A DNA stretch of 64,000 nucleotides from Marinobacter sp. F3R08 (lineage in GTDB: Bacteria > Pseudomonadota > Gammaproteobacteria > Pseudomonadales > Oleiphilaceae). The DNA is taken from assembly GCF_018860425.1 (NCBI RefSeq), contig NZ_JAHKPI010000014.1:620329-684328 (forward strand), in the 5' to 3' direction. Below the pieces are notes generated by a model. That model had not been told where the DNA came from and searched no databases. It saw only the letters and a program-made list of their open reading frames with translations. Every line of letters starts with the position of its first letter. Position 1 is the stretch's first letter. The translations under genes and the position numbers were made by a program. Shown here in pieces: positions 1 through 8,786 of the stretch.

Positions 1-1230
1 GAGGGTGCCGGTGGTGGCGTTCAGCACTCCAACTCCGGAATCTGACAGAGGGTTGTCATTACGGTCGGTGGCCGAGGCGGTAACGGTGAGTCTGCCATCG
101 ACCAGGCTGGACACATTCACGTCGGAAACCGAGTAAGAGCCATCGCTGGCAACCATTGTCGACACGTTAACGACAGAACCATCGGCATCGGTGATGGTGA
201 TAGTAACCAGGTCGCCGGGCGTCACCTCGGTTGTCGTGCCGGAGAGATCGATGGTTCCGTTGGAGCTGTCAACATTGTCGATGCTCAGTGTCAGGTCGCC
301 AACCGGTGCGGTAAGTGTTCCTGTTCCCGAGTCGGAGACAGTATTGCCATTACGGTCGGTGGCCGAGGCGTTCACCGTGAACGTGCCGTCCACAAGGGTG
401 GACACATCCACACCGGAAACGGCGTAAGAACCGTCGCTGGTCACGATCGCCGAGGTGTTCACCACAGTGCCGTCAGCATCGGTGATGGTGATGGTGACGG
501 AGTTGCCCGGAGCAACATCCTCGGTGGTCCCGGACAGATCGACGGTGTCGCTCGTGTCGTCCACGCTATCAACGGAAAGGCTGAGGGTGCCGGCGGTGAC
601 GTCCAGCGTTCCGGTCCCGGAATCCGATACGGGGTTGTCATTACGGTCGGTAGCGGAGGCGTTCACCGTGACCGTACCGTCCACCAGGCTGGACACATCC
701 ACACCGGGAACGGAGTAAGAGCCGTCGCTGGCCACGATCGCCGAGGTATTCACCACGGTGCCATCGGCATCGGTAATGGTAATGGTAACGGTCGCGCCGG
801 GAACGACATCGGTCGTGGTGCCGGACAGATCGATGGTTCCGTCGGTGCTGTCAATATTGTCGATGGAAAGTGTCAGGTCGCCGGGTAGCGCATCCAGGGT
901 AGCGGTCTCGGAATCGGAAACGGGATTGCCATTGCGGTCTGTACCAGACGCATCAACGGTTATAGTGCCGTCAACCAGGCCCGATAAATCGACATCCGGC
1001 ACGTCATAGGAGCCGTCAGTGCCAACGATGGCTGTGGTATTTACAACGTTTCCATTTGCGTCGGTAATCGAGATGTTAACGGTTTCACCCGGAGCCACGT
1101 CTGTTGTGGTGCCAGAAAGCTCCGCTGTATTGGCGGCATTATCGATACCGTCAATGGTGACATCCAGAGCGCCCGTGGTGATATCCAGAGTGCTGTCGGC
1201 AGAATCGGAAACGGGAACGCCGTCGGCGCC
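1..1230 (-). repeat. Tandem 291-bp coding repeats (97-aa Ig-like units)
   Basis: The block recurs with a fixed 291-bp period. The landmark acggtcggt occurs at 61-69, 352-360 and 643-651, with a one-base variant at 934. The leftmost three units are nearly identical. Units nearer the adhesin N-terminus (about 930-1470) are more diverged, suggesting recent homogenisation of the inner units. The period is a multiple of three, so gain or loss of units keeps the frame. Confidence 0.9.
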
Positions 1231-1965
1231 GGTAGCGGTTGCCTGAACGGAAACGGGGCCGTCGACAATGTCAGTGAAATCCGAGAAGACGGCTGTGAAC
1301 TGACCGCCTGATCCCGGAGTCACGGTCTGAACCAGAGTGTTTCCATCCTGATCGGTGAGGGTGATCTCTACGGAGGAGCCTCGTGCCAGATTGGTTACTG
1401 AACCGGTAGCCGTGAAGTTGGGTGCAACCCCTGACCCTTGCGACAGGCTGTCGATAACAATGGTGCCTGGTGGCAGAGCGTCAGTTTCGGTGCCGTCTCC
1501 GTTAACGTCTGACTGACGGTTCGATTCTACTGAGTTATAGGCAATGCTCTGATCAGCGGGGCTGGTACCTTCAACAATGCGGGCCAGACGTACCGAGCTG
1601 CTACCTCCGGCGCTGCCGCCATCGAGGCCTGCCGCTGGCGCATCAATGTCGTCAAGGGAGCTGCCCAGAGCCGCCTCGATAGAAGCCAGAGCTTCCGCCA
1701 CACTGTCTTGCGCCACGCTGGTATCGTCGACCGCCGGGTTAAAATCAGGTGCCATTTCAGCGGAAGCAAGAATGCGGATACCACCATCAATAGTGGCGGT
1801 GTTGCTGTATCCGAAGTCGAGCAGGACCCGGGCGTTGTCTTCGGTTATCAGAATATCGCCAGCACGCAGGGCATCGCCGGTCTCAAGCAGGCGTCGGCTT
1901 CCATCCGGGGCTTCCGCCCAGGCTTTCCCGGTGGTGTTCAGAACAATGGCAACGGTGACGCTCAT
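1..1965 (-). CDS. LapA-like giant biofilm adhesin, N-terminal part (cut by window edge)
   Basis: Minus-strand reading frame open from ATG 1965 (AGGGG about 7 nt upstream) to the left edge, so only the first ~655 residues are present. Residues 1-100 form a retention-module-like domain with no signal peptide, as in LapA-type type I substrates that stay plugged in the outer-membrane pore. Residues 110-113 (1627-1638) read PAAG in a Gly/Ala/Asp-rich linker, matching the di-alanine site cut by LapG proteases. From about residue 165 come Ig-like repeats of 97 aa; the DNA period is exactly 291 bp (for example 61, 352, 643 and 934). Five full repeats and the start of a sixth are visible. The T1SS genes, lapG and lapD next door support the role: cell-surface adhesin released when c-di-GMP falls. 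The C-terminal RTX/secretion region is outside the window. LapA family identity is inferred from domain logic and context. Confidence 0.88.
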   Translation of the reverse strand, partial: MSVTVAIVLNTTGKAWAEAPDGSRRLLETGDALRAGDILITEDNARVLLDFGYSNTATIDGGIRILASAEMAPDFNPAVDDTSVAQDSVAEALASIEAALGSSLDDIDAPAAGLDGGSAGGSSSVRLARIVEGTSPADQSIAYNSVESNRQSDVNGDGTETDALPPGTIVIDSLSQGSGVAPNFTATGSVTNLARGSSVEITLTDQDGNTLVQTVTPGSGGQFTAVFSDFTDIVDGPVSVQATATGADGVPVSDSADSTLDITTGALDVTIDGIDNAANTAELSGTTTDVAPGETVNISITDANGNVVNTTAIVGTDGSYDVPDVDLSGLVDGTITVDASGTDRNGNPVSDSETATLDALPGDLTLSIDNIDSTDGTIDLSGTTTDVVPGATVTITITDADGTVVNTSAIVASDGSYSVPGVDVSSLVDGTVTVNASATDRNDNPVSDSGTGTLDVTAGTLSLSVDSVDDTSDTVDLSGTTEDVAPGNSVTITITDADGTVVNTSAIVTSDGSYAVSGVDVSTLVDGTFTVNASATDRNGNTVSDSGTGTLTAPVGDLTLSIDNVDSSNGTIDLSGTTTEVTPGDLVTITITDADGSVVNVSTMVASDGSYSVSDVNVSSLVDGRLTVTASATDRNDNPLSDSGVGVLNATTGTL

Positions 1966-2317
1966 ACGGGGCCCCTCACAGGCAGGCGGTAATCGGAAAT
2001 TCGACGTCGGTATAAGTACGGACGACACTTAAATTTTTGATGAGCCGGTACGTTACCGTTGTGGTCACGACTTGAATACTGGACTGGGGTACAGGTTTGG
2101 ACGATTCCAGGGTCACAAATGTAAATTACTGTTAACAAATGTAAAATGGTATGATTTTTCGTCGGTTTGTTTAAACTTGTAACGCATCACCTATCGTCTG
2201 CAACTTTCTTGTAGTTGGCTCGTGTCATTAGTCATCGCTGAAAAATGAACCCAGCGATGTCGCGTTGACGGCTGCACGATATTGGATCTGGAGGTTCGAA
2301 TCTTGTTCAGGGTATAT
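1966..2317. promoter_or_regulatory. Divergent control region between adhesin and secretion operon
   Basis: A 352-bp AT-rich gap separating divergent genes. It contains a perfect 11-bp direct repeat ACAAATGTAAA at 2115-2125 and 2135-2145, 20 bp apart start to start, so both copies face the same side of the helix. A plausible plus-strand sigma70 promoter overlaps it: TTACTG at 2126-2131 and TATGAT at 2150-2155 (18-bp spacer). The repeat copies sit on and around the -35 element, as expected of an activator or repressor site. A GTTTAAAC palindrome lies at 2169-2176. The binding protein is unknown. Confidence 0.55.
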
Positions 2318-4237
2318 ATGGTAAAACGGATCAGCTGCGCGTTGACCGTGTTAGGGGTTACCTTTGGTTTTTGGGTCCCGGCGTCAGCGCATGCTGCCCC
2401 TGATGAAGCAGGTCAGATGCCCGCATCGCAGGTAACGGCAGAACGCCTGTCCGTTGGCGTAGGTGTAACCAATGCGATTCAGACCGCGATTGAAAGCAAC
2501 CCGGAAGTGCGTGCCAGCTGGCATCAGTTCCTGTCTGCAGGCGATGATAAGGATGCGGCTTTCGGAGATTACCTCCCGTCTATTGATGCCCAGGCCCGCT
2601 ACGGTTTTGAACACCGTAACTATGAGTCCGTCAGTGAATTTGATGGCTACAATGGCCAGATTACCCTGACCCAGATGCTTTACGATGGCTTTCAGACGAG
2701 CAGTTCTGTTGAGCGCTTTGAAGAGCAAAAACTGGCGGCCTATTTTGAGCTTTTATCCAGCATTGAAGACACATCACTGGAAGCGCTCCGTGCCTATCTG
2801 GATGTTACTCGTCAGCGTGAACTTCTGGAGCTGGCGCGTCAGAATCTCGAAACTCATCAGGATGTCTACCAGCAGGTGAGCAGTAGTGCTCAGGCCGGTG
2901 TTGCAAGAGCGGCAGATCTGGAACAGATTAGTGGTCGTCTCTCGCTTGCGGAGTCCAATCTGGTGACCGTGGCCAGTAATCTTCACGATGTGAAAGCCCG
3001 GTACCTGCGCATTGTTGGCGAATTGCCGCCGGCCGAAATGGGTGAGGTGCGCCTGGGTGCGGACCTCTTGCCAGCCACAGTGGCTGAAACACTGACCATT
3101 GCCTACGAGGCCAATCCTGACTTCCGCGCAGCCCACCGGGAGATCGAGGCTGCCCAGGCAGGCGTTCGTGAGAATCGCTCCGGCTACCAACCACGTCTGG
3201 ATCTGGTTGCCAGTTATGGCCATCGCTCGTTTGATGACCTGGGGTTTGATAACTCGGAAACCGAGGGCCGCGTTGGCATTGAACTGAACATGAACCTGTA
3301 CCGTGGCGGCTCCGACAGAGCCAGAGTTCGCAGTGCATACAACCAGGTGAATGTTGCCAAGGATTTGCGGGATAAGGCGTGTGTGGACCTGCGTCAGGAA
3401 ATCCAGATTGCCTATAATGATGTACGTAACCTGGAAACCCAGATCCCGGTGCTGAACAATCATCGCTTGTCATCGGCACGTGTCCGGACGGCTTACAAGG
3501 ATCAGTTCGACATCGGCGAGCGCACGCTGCTGGATCTGCTGGACGCAGAAAACGAATACTTTGATGCCAGCCGCGCCTATGTGAACGCACTGTTTGACCG
3601 TCGGCTGGCCGTAGCCCGCGTGCAGGCCGGTATGGGGCACTTGGTGACATCGCTTGGTCTGGTGCGTAGCGGACTCCCAACTCTTGAAGAGCTGGGCGCA
3701 GAACCACTGACCGTCACCGCGAGCGCCTGCCCACCTGTGCCGCTGGACAGCTCGGTCTCGCTGTTGCTGGATGACGATGGTGACGGTGTCAGGAATTATA
3801 AGGATCAGTGCCCGGAAACGCCGCCTGGTGTCCAGGTCGACCTGAACGGTTGCGCGATTTCGGCTGAGATGAAAGTCATTCGGACGGGTATTGTTGAATT
3901 TGCCAATGACTCTGCCAGTATTGCTTCTGCAAGCGATGATTTGATTGAGGAAATCGGGCGCGTGCTGGCCAGCAATCCGGAAGCAGAATTGATCGTTGTC
4001 GGTCATGCTTCAAAAGTGGGGCCGCCGGGCTACAATCAGTCGTTGTCCGTCCGTCGTGCCGAGGCGGTTGTAAATCGTCTGGCATCTGATTTCGGCGTGA
4101 AGCGGTCGCAGATGACGGCCACCGGCCAGGGCTATTACCAGCCTCGCTTTTCCATACAGTCTGAGGCGGCTTTGGGCGCTAATCGTCGCGCAGACCTGAC
4201 AATCCGCGTCCCGGGCAAACACTCAGAGGCCCATTGA
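2318..4237 (+). CDS. TolC-family outer membrane factor fused to an OmpA-like peptidoglycan-binding domain
   Basis: A 639-aa protein. A signal peptide ends near residue 25 (hydrophobic core then ASAHA). A TolC/AggA-type outer-membrane efflux domain occupies roughly residues 40-450. A Ca-binding, thrombospondin-3-like Asp-rich segment (DDDGDG) starts at residue 485 with a Cys pair. An OmpA C-terminal domain follows at about 525-635, ending in the family's NRRADLTI-like motif. It is the outer-membrane channel for the adhesin, acting with the two genes downstream; the OmpA module would tether the pore to peptidoglycan. ATG 2318 was chosen (AGGG 5 nt upstream); TTG 2303, with GGAGG at 2290-2294, is an equally good start and only lengthens the n-region. 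Typical TolC/LapE proteins are about 450 aa, so the extra domain is a true fusion in one uninterrupted frame. Confidence 0.9.
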   Translation: MVKRISCALTVLGVTFGFWVPASAHAAPDEAGQMPASQVTAERLSVGVGVTNAIQTAIESNPEVRASWHQFLSAGDDKDAAFGDYLPSIDAQARYGFEHRNYESVSEFDGYNGQITLTQMLYDGFQTSSSVERFEEQKLAAYFELLSSIEDTSLEALRAYLDVTRQRELLELARQNLETHQDVYQQVSSSAQAGVARAADLEQISGRLSLAESNLVTVASNLHDVKARYLRIVGELPPAEMGEVRLGADLLPATVAETLTIAYEANPDFRAAHREIEAAQAGVRENRSGYQPRLDLVASYGHRSFDDLGFDNSETEGRVGIELNMNLYRGGSDRARVRSAYNQVNVAKDLRDKACVDLRQEIQIAYNDVRNLETQIPVLNNHRLSSARVRTAYKDQFDIGERTLLDLLDAENEYFDASRAYVNALFDRRLAVARVQAGMGHLVTSLGLVRSGLPTLEELGAEPLTVTASACPPVPLDSSVSLLLDDDGDGVRNYKDQCPETPPGVQVDLNGCAISAEMKVIRTGIVEFANDSASIASASDDLIEEIGRVLASNPEAELIVVGHASKVGPPGYNQSLSVRRAEAVVNRLASDFGVKRSQMTATGQGYYQPRFSIQSEAALGANRRADLTIRVPGKHSEAH

Positions 4238-4260
4238 TGCCTCGATAAATAGGATTCAGG

Positions 4261-6396
4261 GTGGAACACACTGAGAAGGCGAGTCACACCGATCACCTGC
4301 TGGTCTGTTTGCAGGTTATCTGCAAGTTTCATGGTCAGCCAGCTTCTGCGGAAAGTATCACCTTTGGGTTGCCCCTCGACGAGGGGCGCCTCTCGCCCTC
4401 AAGTTTTGGGCGGGCCGCTGCCCGTCTGGGCTTCGCCAGCCATATCGAATACCAGTCACTAACCCGCCTGAATGACGCGCTGCTCCCTGCGGTTTTGCTG
4501 CTCAGGGATGACCGGGCCTGCATTGTTAGCGGTATCGATCACGAAAAGGGAACCGCAGCGCTCATCTACCCTGAGCTGCCGGAATCGAATGCTGAAATTC
4601 CTTTAGAATCGCTGGCTGAGGATTTTACCGGGAATGTCATCTACTGCCGCCCGAAGTTCCTGCTGGATCAGCGCTCACAAAAGACGACCAAGGTAAGGAA
4701 GGGGCACTGGTTCTGGAGCGTTATCGCAGAGAACCGCCGCCTGTACCGTGATATCTGCATTGCCGCGCTGATGATCAATCTGTTCGCGGTCGCCATGCCG
4801 TTGTTTGTCATGAACGTATACGACCGCGTGGTCCCCAACAATGCCACACACACTCTCTGGGTACTGGCTGTGGGGCTGATCATTGCGCTGTCAGCGGATC
4901 TGACTCTGAGGTTGATGCGGGGTTGGTTTATTGATTTGGCCGCCAGTCGGGCTGACGCCAAACTTTCATCATCCATCATGGAGCGCGTACTCGGCCTCAG
5001 CCTCAGTCATCGGCCGCAATCGGCAGGCTCTTTTGCGGCCAACGTGCAGTCGTTTGAGTTGGTTCGGTCTTTTGTCAGTTCGATGACCGTCGTCGGGCTT
5101 GTGGATCTCCCCTTCGTGCTGCTTTTCCTTGGTGTGATCATGCTGATCAGCTGGCCTCTGGGTGTGCCGGTGATTGTGGGCGCAATTGGTCTGGTGATAT
5201 ACGCATCAATTGCACAGAGGCGTTTGAGGGCACTTTCAGAAGAAAGCATGGCGGCGGGCTCTCAGCGAAACGCAACGCTGGTCGAAGGTTTGTCGAATCT
5301 GGAATCTGTAAAGAGCTTTGGAGTGGAAAGCAGGATTCAGAGTTCCTATGAGCGCACGTCGCTCTATATCAGTAATGTCAGTGCCCGACTGAAGTTTATT
5401 GCCTCCACCATCCAGAATGGTGCCCAGTGGTGCCAACACCTGGTGTCTGTTGCCATCATCATCCTTGGTGTGTACCTCATCATCGCGGGTGAATTGACCC
5501 AGGGCGGATTGATTGCGGCCTACTTGTTGTCATCCCGGGCCATGGCACCGGTCAGTCAGGCAGCGGGCCTACTGGCCCAATATCATCAGGCTTCCACCGC
5601 GTTGCGGGCGCTGGATGAGATCATGGACACGCCTCAGGAGCGGCCGGCAGGAAAAAGCTGGGTCTCCCGCCCGGTTCTTAAAGGCAATATTGAGTTTCGC
5701 GATGTTGAATTCCAGTATCCGGAGTCCGGGCATCATGCTTTGACCGGTGCTTCAATCAAGCTGAAAGCCGGCGAGCGAGTGGCGATTCTGGGCAAGAACG
5801 GGTCTGGTAAGAGTACGATTCAGCGTCTGTTGCTTGGCTTGTATCACCCAGGTTCCGGAAGCATCAGTGTTGATAACGTTGACCTGCGTCAGCTGGACCC
5901 GGCTGAGTTGCGTCGCAACATTGGCTATGTGCCTCAGGACGTAGAGCTGTTCTACGGCAGCCTGCGCGAAAACATTACATTATCAAGACCAGTGTCCCAT
6001 GAAGAGTTACTGCGGGTAACGGAAATCAGCGGGCTAAAGGCGTTTGTCGACGCTCATCCGGAAGGTTTTGACTTGCAGGTGGGTGAGGGTGGTCAGCGCC
6101 TGTCTGGTGGTCAGCGCCAGTCGGTTGCGATTGCCAGGGCGATGGTCGGAGATCCGCCAATTCTGTTGCTGGATGAGCCCAGTGGCTCACTGGATCATTC
6201 CAGTGAGGAGCATTTCAAGCGCAGTCTAGCCAAGGCTTCGGAAGGGAAGACTGTGATAATGGTGACCCATCGAACGTCCCTGCTGGAGCTTGCCACTCGC
6301 ATCGTTGTCCTCGATGCCGGGCGGGTTGTGGCCGATGGTGCCAAAGAAACGGTTATCGAAGCGCTGCGCCAGGGAAAAATCCGGGGGGCGTCATGA
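4261..6396 (+). CDS. Type I secretion ABC exporter (LapB/RtxB-like) with degenerate C39 domain
   Basis: A 711-aa inner-membrane exporter. Residues ~10-130 resemble a C39 peptidase-like domain, but the position of the catalytic Cys appears not to be Cys (His at the aligned position; the retained Cys pair lies further in). It is therefore probably a substrate-docking, non-cleaving domain, as in RTX exporters. A six-helix ABC membrane domain spans ~155-430. The nucleotide-binding domain has Walker A GKNGSGKST (~residue 510), signature LSGGQRQ and Walker B ILLLDEP. GTG start at 4261, 23 nt after the TolC-OmpA gene, preceded by AGGATTCAGG. It overlaps the HlyD gene by 4 bp, indicating translational coupling. 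Expected substrate is the adhesin encoded divergently. Confidence 0.93.
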   Translation: MEHTEKASHTDHLLVCLQVICKFHGQPASAESITFGLPLDEGRLSPSSFGRAAARLGFASHIEYQSLTRLNDALLPAVLLLRDDRACIVSGIDHEKGTAALIYPELPESNAEIPLESLAEDFTGNVIYCRPKFLLDQRSQKTTKVRKGHWFWSVIAENRRLYRDICIAALMINLFAVAMPLFVMNVYDRVVPNNATHTLWVLAVGLIIALSADLTLRLMRGWFIDLAASRADAKLSSSIMERVLGLSLSHRPQSAGSFAANVQSFELVRSFVSSMTVVGLVDLPFVLLFLGVIMLISWPLGVPVIVGAIGLVIYASIAQRRLRALSEESMAAGSQRNATLVEGLSNLESVKSFGVESRIQSSYERTSLYISNVSARLKFIASTIQNGAQWCQHLVSVAIIILGVYLIIAGELTQGGLIAAYLLSSRAMAPVSQAAGLLAQYHQASTALRALDEIMDTPQERPAGKSWVSRPVLKGNIEFRDVEFQYPESGHHALTGASIKLKAGERVAILGKNGSGKSTIQRLLLGLYHPGSGSISVDNVDLRQLDPAELRRNIGYVPQDVELFYGSLRENITLSRPVSHEELLRVTEISGLKAFVDAHPEGFDLQVGEGGQRLSGGQRQSVAIARAMVGDPPILLLDEPSGSLDHSSEEHFKRSLAKASEGKTVIMVTHRTSLLELATRIVVLDAGRVVADGAKETVIEALRQGKIRGAS

Positions 6397-7823
6397 GCGA
6401 CGAGAAAAAAACGCACCGGACCCTGGCGGAGAAAGGCTTTCATGGTATAGGTCGCGGAAGCGACCGTATGGGCCGAAAATCCGAAGGTCTGTTTGATCGG
6501 GTATTCGGACGCTGGTTGAGCGTGCCTGACACCGGCGGTTGGGAGGTCGACAGCGAGTGGGCCAGGGTGCAGCAGGAACCGATGAGTGCCCGTGGCCTTC
6601 TCTGGATGGTGTTTCTTGCGTTCGTGGCCTTGCTGATCTGGGCGGCGTTGGCGCCGATAGACGAAGTTGCCAGGGGTGAGGGTAAGGTGATCCCCTCAAG
6701 CCAGCTACAGGTTATACAGACACTCGATGGCGGCGTTGTGGAAGAGGTCGCTGTGCAGGAAGGGGATCTGGTAACTCAGGGTGATCTGCTGGTAAGCATT
6801 GAATCGACCCGGTTTGCGTCGGACCTGGCAGAGCAGAAATCCCGTGAGTTGGCATTGCAAGCCGATATCGTGCGCTTGAGGGCGCTGGTTGAGGGTACGG
6901 AAATTCAGTTTCCTGCCCAGTTTGGGGAAACCGCTCCGGAGCTGGTTGATGTCCAACAGTCTCTGTTTGAGAACAGCCGTAAGGAGCTGCAGGAGCAAAG
7001 GTTGATCTATCAGCAGCAGCTTGAACAGCGCCAGGCTGATCTTCGGGAAGCGGAATCTGCACGCACGCAGTATCAGGAGGTTCTGAATCTGGCCTCGCGG
7101 GAACTGGAGCTTAAACGCCCGCTTGTAGCTTCCGGCGCCGTCTCGGAAGTCGATCTGATCAAGCTCGAGCGGGAAATCAGTAACGCACGCGGTGAAGTGA
7201 ATCAGGCGAACGCCGCCATATCCCGTGCCGGTTCGGCAATCACCGAGGCCCGGTCAAAAATCCGAGAAACGGGATTGGTGATGACCAACAAATGGCGTCA
7301 GCAGTTGTCAGAGTCCATCAGCGAGTTGGCGGCCATTCGTGATGTTCTGGAAGGCCTTGATGACCGGGTCAGCAAAACACAGATTGTTTCGCCGGTGGAT
7401 GGAACCGTCCAGCGGCTGTTTGCCAAAACCGAGGGTGGAGTTGTTGCGCCGGGGCAGGATGTGGTTGAGATCGTGCCACTGAACGACGAATTGCTGGTGG
7501 AGGCGAAAATCTCGCCCAAAGACATTGCCTTCATCCGAAAAGGCCAGGAAGCCATTGTGAAATTCAGCGCTTATGATTTTGCCGTATTCGGCGGCCTTGA
7601 AGCGACTGTGGAGCACATCAGTGCTGACACCATCACCGATGAGAAGGACAACACGTTTTACCTGATTCGCTTGCGGACAGAAGCCGAGGGATTTTCGGAC
7701 AAACTGTCAATTATTCCGGGTATGACTGCACAGGTGGATATCCTGACGGGCAAGAAAACGGTACTGAACTATCTCTTGAAGCCCGTTGTCCGGGCGACGT
7801 CTCAAGCAATGAGTGAACGCTGA
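6393..7823 (+). CDS. HlyD-family membrane fusion protein (LapC-like)
   Basis: A 476-aa periplasmic adaptor. It has a cytoplasmic N-terminus, one transmembrane helix at about residues 68-88, a first lipoyl half-motif (GGVVEEVAVQEGDLV), a long coiled coil with many Gln/Glu/Leu (~150-310), a second lipoyl half-motif, and a beta-barrel domain followed by the PGMTAQVDI signature of type I HlyD proteins. It bridges the ABC exporter and the TolC-OmpA pore. The start codon overlaps the exporter stop by 4 bp, and the next gene begins 2 nt after its stop. Confidence 0.94.
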   Translation: MSDEKKTHRTLAEKGFHGIGRGSDRMGRKSEGLFDRVFGRWLSVPDTGGWEVDSEWARVQQEPMSARGLLWMVFLAFVALLIWAALAPIDEVARGEGKVIPSSQLQVIQTLDGGVVEEVAVQEGDLVTQGDLLVSIESTRFASDLAEQKSRELALQADIVRLRALVEGTEIQFPAQFGETAPELVDVQQSLFENSRKELQEQRLIYQQQLEQRQADLREAESARTQYQEVLNLASRELELKRPLVASGAVSEVDLIKLEREISNARGEVNQANAAISRAGSAITEARSKIRETGLVMTNKWRQQLSESISELAAIRDVLEGLDDRVSKTQIVSPVDGTVQRLFAKTEGGVVAPGQDVVEIVPLNDELLVEAKISPKDIAFIRKGQEAIVKFSAYDFAVFGGLEATVEHISADTITDEKDNTFYLIRLRTEAEGFSDKLSIIPGMTAQVDILTGKKTVLNYLLKPVVRATSQAMSER

Positions 7824-7825
7824 TC

Positions 7826-8461
7826 ATGTCTTTGTCGTTTCTTGTTTACGACCGCCGTTTCGCGCCGCTTGATCATTGGCATCGGGTACTCCCGGACGCC
7901 CATCCGTGTGAGGTTTCGAAGTTTCAGACCGCGCCCCAGAAAGGTTCGTTGCTGTGGCTGAGCGCGGACGTGCCAGACTGGCAAACCCTGTGTCAGCGCT
8001 GGTCAGACACCGGCAGTCGCGTCCTTCTGCTGACCCGACTCCCAGACCCCACTGAAATGAATCGTGCGCTGGCCTGCGGTGCGCGGGCTTATCTGCCGGC
8101 CCTTGCGAACGCACGGGTCATGCGGCAGGCGGCAGAGATTGTAGGCTCTGGTGGCTTGTGGTTTCCCGAAGAGCTGTTGGGATCGCTTCTGCGCCTGGTT
8201 TCTGGTGCTCTGGATCAAACCGGACATCCGGGCACGGAGGCGGATCTTTCGATGCTCACAGCGCGGGAGCATGAAGTGGCCCGCTATGCAGCCAAAGGTG
8301 AAAGCAATCGAGCCATCGCCCAATCCCTCGGCATAACGGAGCGAACTGTCAAAGAACACATGGGGGCTGTCTTTCGGAAGCTGGGTGTTAAAGATCGCAT
8401 GCAACTGATGTTGTTGGTTACCGGGCAGCGTCCGGCAGGCGGAGGGGAAAATGTACGTTAA
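7826..8461 (+). CDS. LuxR/NarL-type transcriptional regulator with degenerate receiver
   Basis: A 211-aa protein. The C-terminal ~65 residues are a clear LuxR helix-turn-helix (LTAREHEVARYAAKGESN followed by IAQSLGITERTVKEHM). The N-terminal ~140 residues have receiver-like length and alternating hydrophobic pattern but lack the usual acidic pair at the start and an obvious phospho-acceptor Asp, so it may not be controlled by phosphorylation. It lies 2 nt downstream of the HlyD gene, so it is probably co-transcribed with the secretion genes. It is the obvious local candidate to bind the direct-repeat promoter at 2115-2145, but that is inference. Confidence 0.85.
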   Translation: MSLSFLVYDRRFAPLDHWHRVLPDAHPCEVSKFQTAPQKGSLLWLSADVPDWQTLCQRWSDTGSRVLLLTRLPDPTEMNRALACGARAYLPALANARVMRQAAEIVGSGGLWFPEELLGSLLRLVSGALDQTGHPGTEADLSMLTAREHEVARYAAKGESNRAIAQSLGITERTVKEHMGAVFRKLGVKDRMQLMLLVTGQRPAGGGENVR

Positions 8462-8786
8462 ACGCAACGAACACCGGATTGTGGCGGCCAGTGAGGACTA
8501 TCTGGACGGTTTTGAAGAAATTGACCCGACAGACCCGCAACTCCAGAGCTTTTTGGCAGACAAGGTCGATCCTGATGCAACCCGGCGTTTCCGGGAGTCG
8601 GATTCCTCGCTGATACGGGTGATTGAAGATCTGGTGGACCTGCTTTCCTCCAAGGGGATTATTCGCTTTACCGACCTGCCGCCCGAAGCTCAGAAAAAAC
8701 TCATGGAACGTAAGTCCATGCGCAGGGATGACGACAACCTGAACCTTATCGACATCCACGGCGACGATCTCTTCGACTTCGACTAA
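8451..8786 (+). CDS. Small acidic protein of unknown function, last gene of adhesin secretion operon
   Basis: 111 aa, acidic overall, with an Asp-rich C-terminal tail (DIHGDDLFDFD) and a predicted helical middle (IRVIEDLVDLLSSKGIIRF). No signal peptide or membrane segment, so probably cytoplasmic. It overlaps the LuxR-type gene by 11 bp and its 3' end overlaps the convergent lapD-like gene by 4 bp. The tight coupling makes it very likely a real gene. I recall similar short proteins carrying the misleading label 'tryptophan synthase subunit beta like' in related genomes; nothing here looks like a tryptophan synthase. Function not known. Confidence 0.8.
   Translation: MYVKRNEHRIVAASEDYLDGFEEIDPTDPQLQSFLADKVDPDATRRFRESDSSLIRVIEDLVDLLSSKGIIRFTDLPPEAQKKLMERKSMRRDDDNLNLIDIHGDDLFDFD

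Noticed and set aside
1..1230. Regularly spaced repeats suggesting a CRISPR-like array
   Set aside because: The period is 291 bp, the repeats are almost full unit length and lie in an open coding frame, with no unique spacers.
191..1268. Several plus-strand open frames of 60-90 codons (starting MMVIVT, MFTTVP and similar)
   Set aside because: They are antisense shadows of the minus-strand Ig-like repeats and recur with the same 291-bp period.
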